Part shown: one piece after another, positions 6,638 through 13,429 of the stretch
Position numbering within the stretch: position 1 is the stretch's first letter
Layout of the letters: each line of letters opens with the position of its first letter
NCBI GenBank assembly: GCA_900128585.1
Contig: LT642522.1
Coordinates: 1-15,442, forward strand
Direction of reading: 5' to 3'
DNA: 15,442 bases
From: Stramenopiles sp. TOSAG23-3
Lineage: Eukaryota > Sar
The notes under the pieces: generated by a model
What the model was told of the DNA's origin: nothing
Seen by the model: the letters and a program-made list of their open reading frames with translations, nothing else
Database searches by the model: none
Made by a program: the position numbers and the translations under genes

Positions 6638-8794
6638 ATGACTTTAACCAAGAACAAGAAGATCATACGTGCAGCAAGGGCGAAGGCCAGGTTGCACCTT
6701 CGTGGGGCGCTTTGTGTCGCCGTCGTGATCATTGGTTCCTTGTACGTTGCCAGTGAGACCCTCTCTGCATCCCCAAGGAGTACAATTGCTTCAGAAGTGC
6801 GACGACTAAGTAACGCCACCGCCGAAGAACTTTGCCAGCCGAGTGGACGGAAGAAGGGAACGGAAGGATGCAACGACTTCTCCGGTTACCCCCCGTTTAC
6901 AACCGACGGAAAGCCAATGAGCGTAAACCCCTACATCAACGGCGGTATGTTGGTCTACATCATTGGGACCATTTACACCTTTATGGGTCTTGCCGTTGTT
7001 TGCGACGAATACTTTGTTCCCGCCCTGGAAGCAATCATTGAAAAATATGAGATCAACGATGACGTAGCCGGTGCAACGCTGATGGCTGCAGGCGGGTCTG
7101 CGCCAGAGTTGGCTACATCACTGATTGGGACGTTCGTAGCGAAAAGCAACGTTGGGTTTGGAACAATCGTGGGATCTGCGGTATTTAATGTTCTTTTTGT
7201 AATCGGCTGCTGTGCTGTTTTTTCAAAGGACATATTAACGCTTACTTGGTGGCCGCTGTTCCGAGATTCTCTGTACTACGTGTTGGGCCTCCTAATGCTG
7301 TACATTTTCTTCCAGGCTTCGTCCCCGAACATTATCGAGACATGGGAGGCACTTGTGCTGTTTGGTCTGTACTGGGGGTACGTTGCTGTCATGGCAAATA
7401 ACCAAGGCATGAAAAAGAAAGTGTCCAAAATGCTCTCAAAGCAAAAGGCTGAAACAGCACCATTGTCGCCAGCCGATTCGTCGGAGAAGTACGTGAAAGC
7501 AGAGAATGGTGCAGCTCCGAAGCCAGGGGCACCGGCGAAAGCCAAAGCAGTGGAAAAACAAGTTTCGAATATTTTTCTGCGCCCATCTCACTTTCGTGTA
7601 GGGGTCTTTCATTTGGTGATGAAAGAAGATGACCCGCACGAACAACTGCGACAAGGCGTCGTCCAAAGGGTTGTTGGCGATGTGATGGAGACATTTAAGC
7701 AAATTGACGATGACAACAATGGATACATTGACGCAGAAGAATTTTCTATTTTGATCAACCAGCTAACGAGTAACGATGTGACCTTGGAAATGGCGAAAGA
7801 GCAAGCCGCACAGACAATCAAGGAAATCGATACAGACGGAGACGGCCATATCGACTTTGAAGAATTCAAAGCATGGTACCTACAAAGTGAAACGAGAGTT
7901 ATCACCGACGTACACAATGCATTTAATGCATTGGACGAGACCCACAACGGGATGATTGAAATGAAAGACCTGCGAAAGGTAGTGGATCAAATGGGTATGT
8001 CTGAATTTTTGGATGACAACCAAATAGTTGAAGCGCTAACTTATTTCAAAAACAAAGAAGATCCTGAACACCCGAACAAAATTACCTTTGACAACTTTCG
8101 AGAATGGTACAAAAAAAGTATGCTGTGGGAGAAACAGGTCGAAATGGGACACGAAGATGCGGATCGAGAAGAGGACGGGGATCCAATCGAATTGGAGTGG
8201 CCGAGCACTTTCAAGGGGCGCTTGAACTTCATCATCTGGGCCCCCATTATGGTGCCGTTATACTTCACTATCCCCGACTGTCGCGCCGAAAAATTCAAAA
8301 CGTATTTCCCTGCAACTTTTGTCTTAGCAATAACCTGGGTTGCTATATACAGTTACCTTATGGTGTGGTGGGTAACGGTAATCGGTGACGTTATTCAAGT
8401 CCCCATTGTCATTATGGGGTTGACATTCTTGGCAGCGGGGACCAGTGTTCCGGACCTGCTAACCTCGGTTATTGTAGCACGTCAAGGGCACGGTGACATG
8501 GCGGTATCTAGTAGTATTGGAAGCAACATATTCGATATTCTTGTTGGCTTACCAGTGCCGTGGCTACTTTATTGCTTAATCAATGGCGGTCAAATTGATG
8601 TCGGCGGTGGAAATGTAAGAACGGAGTTTTTCTACAGTGTTGGCTTCAGTTTAGTCCTGCTCATATTAATGTTGATATCGGTGATTGTCACGATCGCGAT
8701 GTCAGGTTGGAGAATGACAAAGGGGCTGGGCTACAGTATGTTTGGACTGTACCTTTGCTTTGTTGTTATTGAAATTATCAGAGCATACACTTAA
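6638..8794 (+). CDS. K+-dependent Na+/Ca2+ exchanger (NCKX/SLC24-type) with EF-hand regulatory loop
   Basis: A complete intronless 718-residue membrane protein from ATG 6638 to TAA 8792-8794. A hydrophobic N-terminal segment (about 22-44) looks like a signal peptide or anchor. Two clusters of about five membrane helices (about 103-253 and 531-716) each carry an alpha repeat: GGSAPELATS (152-161) and GTSVPDLLTS (601-610), whose E157 and D606 are the ion-coordinating acidic positions of the Ca2+/cation antiporter superfamily. The PDLLTS form is typical of NCKX rather than NCX. Between the clusters, the ~280-residue cytosolic loop holds two canonical EF-hands (loops D357-E368 and D398-E409, with all ligand positions correct). 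A third, degenerate one lies at 433-444, and a possible fourth remnant near 472-490. Animal NCX loops carry Calx-beta domains instead; plant NCX-like proteins also carry EF-hands. The protein likely exports Ca2+ in exchange for Na+ (and K+), with loop Ca2+ binding tuning activity. Compartment is not determinable. Confidence 0.93.
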   Translation: MTLTKNKKIIRAARAKARLHLRGALCVAVVIIGSLYVASETLSASPRSTIASEVRRLSNATAEELCQPSGRKKGTEGCNDFSGYPPFTTDGKPMSVNPYINGGMLVYIIGTIYTFMGLAVVCDEYFVPALEAIIEKYEINDDVAGATLMAAGGSAPELATSLIGTFVAKSNVGFGTIVGSAVFNVLFVIGCCAVFSKDILTLTWWPLFRDSLYYVLGLLMLYIFFQASSPNIIETWEALVLFGLYWGYVAVMANNQGMKKKVSKMLSKQKAETAPLSPADSSEKYVKAENGAAPKPGAPAKAKAVEKQVSNIFLRPSHFRVGVFHLVMKEDDPHEQLRQGVVQRVVGDVMETFKQIDDDNNGYIDAEEFSILINQLTSNDVTLEMAKEQAAQTIKEIDTDGDGHIDFEEFKAWYLQSETRVITDVHNAFNALDETHNGMIEMKDLRKVVDQMGMSEFLDDNQIVEALTYFKNKEDPEHPNKITFDNFREWYKKSMLWEKQVEMGHEDADREEDGDPIELEWPSTFKGRLNFIIWAPIMVPLYFTIPDCRAEKFKTYFPATFVLAITWVAIYSYLMVWWVTVIGDVIQVPIVIMGLTFLAAGTSVPDLLTSVIVARQGHGDMAVSSSIGSNIFDILVGLPVPWLLYCLINGGQIDVGGGNVRTEFFYSVGFSLVLLILMLISVIVTIAMSGWRMTKGLGYSMFGLYLCFVVIEIIRAYT

Positions 8795-8799
8795 AATTC

Positions 8800-8839
8800 G
8801 ATCTCCAGATCTCCAGGCGGCCCAATCCTAGTTAATAAA
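8800..8839 (+). terminator. Exchanger 3' flank: 8-bp tandem repeat and poly(A) signal
   Basis: GATCTCCA occurs twice in tandem (8800-8807, 8808-8815) just after the exchanger stop. AATAAA follows at 8834-8839, 40 nt after the stop, a plausible polyadenylation signal. Confidence 0.45.
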
Positions 8840-8997
8840 AATACCGAAACTCAATGTGCAAATCGCTAATGTTTTGGAAATTTACAAGAGCACCAAAATG
8901 CCTGCTCGCCTCTAAAAAATATTTAATAAGAAAAACCAAAAGATATACACAAACTTTAGGATTAATATCATATCTCTAATAAAAAAAAACTAATGAT

Positions 8998-9149
8998 ATA
9001 GTATGTTTTAAGACTCTCACAAGATTATCCCAATTGATAATAATAAAATAACGAAACGAAACTAAAAATCAAATTAAAAAATCAAGATAGGATTAGGGTT
9101 GGATTTGAAGTAGTAATTGATTTAAAATGAGAGTCTTAAAACATACTAT
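8998..9149. repeat. 22-bp perfect inverted repeat enclosing 108 nt
   Basis: Arms 8998-9019 (begins ATAGTATGTTTTAAGACT) and 9128-9149 are exact reverse complements over 22 bp. The enclosed 108 nt is A-rich with no open frame, giving a non-autonomous, MITE-like architecture of about 152 bp. The flanks do not show a convincing target-site duplication. Confidence 0.75.
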
Positions 9150-9158
9150 TAAGATATA

Positions 9159-9227
9159 TAAAAACAAGAAAATTGGCTGTATATATATAATTTGTTTTTT
9201 AAATAACAGCCAATTTTCTTGTTTTTA
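9159..9227. repeat. 22-bp perfect inverted repeat (foldback)
   Basis: Arms 9159-9180 and 9206-9227 are exact reverse complements over 22 bp (core AACAAGAAAATTGGCTGT) around a 25-nt AT-rich loop. The right arm matches the end block of the dispersed repeat (CCAATTTTCTTGTTTT at 1676-1691), so these arms seem to be two head-on copies of that repeat's end. Confidence 0.8.
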
Positions 9228-9311
9228 AAAGACAAATATAGTGATGCAGAAGAAGAAACGTACGAATAACAACACTCACGCGCAAATAAGTTTTAATTTT
9301 CATGATATTGA

Positions 9312-9495
9312 TAGTCAATACTAAGTGACAAGGGTATTATATTGTTTAGTTAAATTACAGGAGCAGAGATAAGTTCGCAGTACATGAAGGAACGTAACCT
9401 TTAATGGACAAAAGGAGCAGATTCATTTTCGCGGTGTACATGAGGAAGATAAATTTTAATTCCTTAATAAATGATAGCCCATTTTTTGTTTTTAA
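9312..9495. repeat. Dispersed intergenic repeat, copy B, with internal duplication
   Basis: Carries the copy-A blocks in the same order: TAGTCAAT (9312-9319), TGACAAGGGTA (9326-9336), ATAAGTTCGCAGTACAT (9369-9385), then TTTTAATTCCTTA..ATAGCCC and a TTTTTTGTTTTT end. It is longer than copy A because of inserted sequence and an imperfect ~54-bp duplication: GGAGCAGA at 9360 and again at 9414, each followed by TTCGC..G.TACATGA..GGAA. Confidence 0.7.
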
Positions 9496-9501
9496 TTTTC
9501 A

Positions 9502-9522
9502 TAAAAGAGTTAACCTCTTTTA
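9502..9522. terminator. Hairpin just past the 1015-residue gene's stop codon
   Basis: TAAAAGAG (9502-9509) and CTCTTTTA (9515-9522) form an 8-bp perfect stem with a 5-nt loop. It lies 8-28 nt downstream of the minus-strand TAG stop and would be in the 3' UTR. Confidence 0.4.
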
Positions 9523-9529
9523 GAGCTCT

Positions 9530-12500
9530 CTATTCCACCGATCCGAATCTCCCCGACGCTAACTTCCGAACTTGTTTTTGTGCCCCACGCCTCAAGAATG
9601 GGCTAACATTTTTTTTCTTGCCTGCTGGAGAATGCCCCTCTTTACCTTGCAATAGCCCACTTTTCCAATTTGGTGAGTGCCTTAACCCTCCGGCAGGTTT
9701 CCAATGCTTTCCACCACCGGGTGAATACTTTCGTCGCTCGCGCTTCAAAGCCTCTTGCGCAATTGCAAACCTGCGGCGGGCATCGTCCCTTTCGTATTCT
9801 AATTGTTGTACCACATCCATAAGCTCGCTCGTTTCTTCCACGCTTTCATTGGCAAGAGCGGTAGCTTCTCTTTCGTACGACAAGGCTTCTTTTGCTAACT
9901 CAGCTTGGCGCTCGGTCAAAGCGTTCTTCTTTTTCAATTCCCCAGTTTCGATTTCTAGTTCTTGAACAAGGGAAAGAAGCTCAGACTGTTGCTCTTGGGC
10001 TTCCCGAACTTCAGTCTTTCTTATCTCTAACGCTCGCTTTAATCTATCTTTCTCTTCTCTTGCTTTTTTCTCAAATTCTTGCCTTGACTTAGAAAACCTG
10101 TTCTGAGCACGTTTCATTGACTCTTCCGCACTTTCTTCTGTTCGCTCGATCACACCATTCATCTGCTCTTCCCAGGCCTTTTGTTTCTCATCGAGAGCTT
10201 GGGCCGCCTCCTCTTTGATCTTTTCCTCACGGGCAATCCTGGAATCAATCATCTGCCTCTTCTGAGATTCCAGCAATGCCTCGTATTTCGCCTTTTCTTC
10301 TTCCACAGTTCCATTATGCCTTACCCTTTCCCACTCCAAGACCTGTAAAATATCTTCACGCCGCTTCTTTTCCTCTTCCAATTTTACCAAAGCAGAACTT
10401 TCTTCCAGAACCGAGAGAGCCGAGGAAAAATGTGGGGGGGTTTGCGCAGACGTGTCGGAGTTTACAGGAAAGCGGTAATGTTGCCTCCTTCTTTCGGCCG
10501 CAGCCACGTCGTCATTAGTCGATAATTTGCTACGTTTGCTTTGTTGCGAGAAGAAAATACGAGCCGACCCGTGAGGGTGAGCACGATGATGGCTGTCTCT
10601 TTTGTTGGGCAAATCTGCGGGCGCACCGAACGCCAACCGACTGCTGGAAGGGCTGCTTTTTTTCCTGACTTTACGGGGAGACCGACTTTTTGGAGTCAGC
10701 CTTTTCTTCTCAATTGTGCAAATGTCTCGCGGCTTCGCCAAAATAATGCGAATATCATTCATGTCTTTCACTACCAAGTCATCTACATTTAGACCCTCTT
10801 TTGCAAACGGAGAAGAGAAATCAGTATCGTTGTTTACACTAGCGTCGGACGAACGTGTAATGTAGCTGGAGTTCATTGGCGAAGTGGCTGCCTCCGCCGG
10901 CTCAAAGGCCCTTTTCTTTGGCGATTTGGGAGATGCCGGTCCACCCTTTGCCGATTTATTCATTTTTGCTGCTTCCGCGTAAGAAGATATTCCAAGCCCA
11001 AAAACCCTAGAGTTTGTTCCAGCAGAAGGAAGGTGCTTTTCAACTACGGTCTGGTATGGGCTTACTTGTTTTTGTTGCTTTTCCTTGGCCTCTTTGTCCT
11101 CATCAAACGAATCCGACAAACGCACCGGATCCTGAGCTTTCCGCACGAGTAACAAATTATTGTGTTCTTTCTTTAGATAAGATATTTCGCCCAGCGCTCT
11201 TCGGTACTCAATTTGAATCTTCTTAAATCTTCGTTCCATTACATTCAATGCACTTTTTAAACGCTCTACGTCTTGGGCCCATATTGAGTTATCTTGGTGC
11301 AACGCCTTGATCGTTTGCTCTATTTGTTTCTTTTCTGCTTTTACTCTTGATAACTCCGACCTGGCCTTTTGTGACTGTGTCCGAAAAAACAACATAGTTT
11401 GACTTGTATGTTCATCCCGGTCGTGTTCCTGCTCATGCTGCCGTCCACGGGGGGATCGCTTCGCTCGTCGATGGTATGCGCTTCGCTTACCCGTGCTGGT
11501 AGCATCATGCAGTCTACTCCTTTTTTTTTCTGGTGTACCTTCTTGAGAGAGTCCATGCCCGTTTCTCACCATGTCAGCACTGGCAGACGAATCTTTGAAG
11601 CTTCGTACACTGCTTTTAATATAGTCTTCCAGGGTTTTGACCGTGCCCTTAAGCTGCAAATTCTCTCCCTTCAGTAGAGCAAGTTCGTCTTGCCAGGACT
11701 CTTCCCTTGCTTTCATTCTGTCCTCGTACGTTTGTATCTCTTTCGCCCGGCTGTTGAGGCCTGGTTGCTTATCGACAAGATCAGCGAGTCGCGACTCGAA
11801 ATCTTTCTTGGCACGCTCAAGCTGCTGTACAGCTTCCGAATCCTTTTCCTTCAGTTCGTTTTCGCACTTTTCCTGCATGAGAACACGAAGGTTCGCCATT
11901 TCTTTTTCTGAGTTAACTTTGGCTTCACGCATACATTCCATCAGCCGCTCTTCATAGTCAACCCTTTGACGATCTAACTTCTCTTTAAATTTTGCATCAT
12001 TTTCTGCAATCAGCTCTTTATGGCGGCCGTTTTCCCATTCAAGCACTTTCATGGCATCCGAGCGCTTTTTTTGTTCTTCCAGCAGCATTTTCGCCGCGGT
12101 TTCTTCGTTTCTAGAATAAAAATTCCGGATCTTCTCCACTTCCACCACGACCTTCTCCTCAAACTCTTCCCGTTTCTTCTTCAAAGTCTGCTCGTGTTTT
12201 GCTTTCAATGTCGCAATCTGCTGCTTCAGTGCATCCACTTCGCGGATATTAGAGTGACCCCTTCGAACCCGATTGAGTTCCAAACCCAAAGCTGCGACTT
12301 TCTCTCTCAGCTCATTGTTTTCCTTCGACTCTTTCTGAAGTTCGTCCTGTAAGTCGACGATTGTCCTTTCCGACAGTGCCTGGGTGGCCCTGTTTTTATC
12401 TAGCTTTGACTGGAGCACCTGGATTTCTTCGGATGAGTTGCCCTCAAAATGCTGCACCTGTGAGCCCATGTCTTCCTCTGATCCTTCCCATTGCACCCCG

Positions 12501-12577
12501 GGGCTTTCAAATATAAATTGTTCCCCGGCACTACGAACAATTTCCGGAGGGAGGTTAGCACCTTCGCTAGCGTCCAT
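9530..12577 (-). CDS. Large coiled-coil protein with internal duplication, function unknown
   Basis: A single 1015-residue frame from ATG 12575-12577 to TAG 9530-9532, without introns. Two long coiled-coil blocks (about 48-325 and 725-950) and a shorter one (about 395-480) are separated by basic, Ser/Pro-rich, probably disordered linkers. The blocks are rich in Glu, Lys, Arg and Gln with heptad-like spacing. Residues 166-207 and 733-774 align without gaps, including the shared VLEWE and following RH, so part of the protein is duplicated. The linkers contain basic clusters resembling nuclear localisation signals (about 351-377, 549-557, 624-642) and many SP/TP sites of the type phosphorylated by proline-directed kinases. 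The C-terminus is Gly/Lys/Ser-rich. I cannot assign a family; a cytoskeletal, centrosomal, nuclear-scaffold or trafficking tether role would all fit and none is shown. It is divergent from the gene at 13430. Confidence 0.85.
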   Translation of the reverse strand: MDASEGANLPPEIVRSAGEQFIFESPGVQWEGSEEDMGSQVQHFEGNSSEEIQVLQSKLDKNRATQALSERTIVDLQDELQKESKENNELREKVAALGLELNRVRRGHSNIREVDALKQQIATLKAKHEQTLKKKREEFEEKVVVEVEKIRNFYSRNEETAAKMLLEEQKKRSDAMKVLEWENGRHKELIAENDAKFKEKLDRQRVDYEERLMECMREAKVNSEKEMANLRVLMQEKCENELKEKDSEAVQQLERAKKDFESRLADLVDKQPGLNSRAKEIQTYEDRMKAREESWQDELALLKGENLQLKGTVKTLEDYIKSSVRSFKDSSASADMVRNGHGLSQEGTPEKKRSRLHDATSTGKRSAYHRRAKRSPRGRQHEQEHDRDEHTSQTMLFFRTQSQKARSELSRVKAEKKQIEQTIKALHQDNSIWAQDVERLKSALNVMERRFKKIQIEYRRALGEISYLKKEHNNLLLVRKAQDPVRLSDSFDEDKEAKEKQQKQVSPYQTVVEKHLPSAGTNSRVFGLGISSYAEAAKMNKSAKGGPASPKSPKKRAFEPAEAATSPMNSSYITRSSDASVNNDTDFSSPFAKEGLNVDDLVVKDMNDIRIILAKPRDICTIEKKRLTPKSRSPRKVRKKSSPSSSRLAFGAPADLPNKRDSHHRAHPHGSARIFFSQQSKRSKLSTNDDVAAAERRRQHYRFPVNSDTSAQTPPHFSSALSVLEESSALVKLEEEKKRREDILQVLEWERVRHNGTVEEEKAKYEALLESQKRQMIDSRIAREEKIKEEAAQALDEKQKAWEEQMNGVIERTEESAEESMKRAQNRFSKSRQEFEKKAREEKDRLKRALEIRKTEVREAQEQQSELLSLVQELEIETGELKKKNALTERQAELAKEALSYEREATALANESVEETSELMDVVQQLEYERDDARRRFAIAQEALKRERRKYSPGGGKHWKPAGGLRHSPNWKSGLLQGKEGHSPAGKKKNVSPFLRRGAQKQVRKLASGRFGSVE

Positions 12578-13429
12578 ATTCAGCTTGTCTATATAAAAGT
12601 CCTTTGAAGTATATCCTATTTGGGTTTGTAGAATTCTATGCGCAACACTTTCTGATGCTCAAGGTCTTTGCCTTACTAAAAAAAAGGGGGTGGGTATTCC
12701 TTTTGCAACATTTGGGAAGAAAATCCTTTTAAATAACTATGTAAATCTTTAAATTCTATATGTAGATTTTTTTTATGTAAAAATATTGTCAAAACGATGA
12801 TGATGGTGGTCAACTTATTTTTTTATTTATTTTTCTTCTTCTCCTCTCATTACTTACCTGTTGTGATGCGCTTATTATTTGAAGATTATATTATTAAAAG
12901 ATCCATTCAATATTTGTTAAGGATAATATAAGGGTATATACTATTATTAATATTAAAACGAAACAACGTTTCCTTAAATGGTTTGCACGATTATTATTGT
13001 TTTTTTGGAAGAAATTCAAAAATATAACCGCTGTGTGTTTTGGTTCATCTGGGAGATTTAATTACAATTGTATTGGATGTATTAATAAATCCTATTTCAG
13101 GATAGTAGTGTAAAACAAATATAACTATAACACTATATTTCTTTTGCACTACTTCTAAAAAGTTTCGTTCTCTTTTGTCCGTTGCAAATTACAAGGGAAT
13201 ACAACCATTTGTCTGGGAGAGGAGTACGGTATAAAAAAATGGACATCTCTTTTTTTAAACAATCACCGCCACCTCAACAGCTAGTACGATTCGTGTGAGT
13301 AATATTGAAGGAGGGTTTCATTATTCAAAGTTGTTTCATATGGTCGTGCAAAATGCAACTGCTCGATAAACACCACACAAGACCTTTTAATTTTTGACGT
13401 AACGTTCTTGTTCTAATTTGTTGGCGTGC
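12578..13429. other. AT-rich divergent promoter region
   Basis: These 852 nt separate the starts of two divergent genes. A TATA-like TATAAAAAA occurs at 13230-13238, about 190 nt upstream of the plus-strand start. A short upstream frame (ATG 13239, 19 codons) and a GTGAGT donor-like site (about 13293) follow it. A CRE-like TGACGTAA is at 13395-13402. An imperfect hairpin (13104-13153) is the only notable repeat. No protein-coding gene is seen. Confidence 0.55.
13104..13153. repeat. Imperfect 19-bp inverted repeat
   Basis: Arms 13104-13122 and 13135-13153 are reverse complements with two mismatches out of 19 around a 12-nt loop. It is a further member of the foldback structures scattered through the intergenic DNA here; arm sequence is not shared with the others. 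Confidence 0.55.

Larger units (their letters stand above)
8795..9529. other. Repeat-dense convergent intergenic region
   Basis: Lies between the 3' ends of the exchanger and the 1015-residue coiled-coil gene. Besides the exchanger poly(A) signal, it is made almost wholly of repeats: a 22-bp inverted repeat spaced 108 nt, a second 22-bp inverted repeat immediately after it, and a dispersed-repeat copy containing a ~54-bp imperfect direct duplication. A hairpin adjoins the coiled-coil stop codon. No coding sequence is seen. Confidence 0.7.

Noticed and set aside
9090-9110. Telomere-like GGATTAGGGTTGG
   Set aside because: Only a single TTAGGG unit, with no tandem array; chance in AT-rich DNA.
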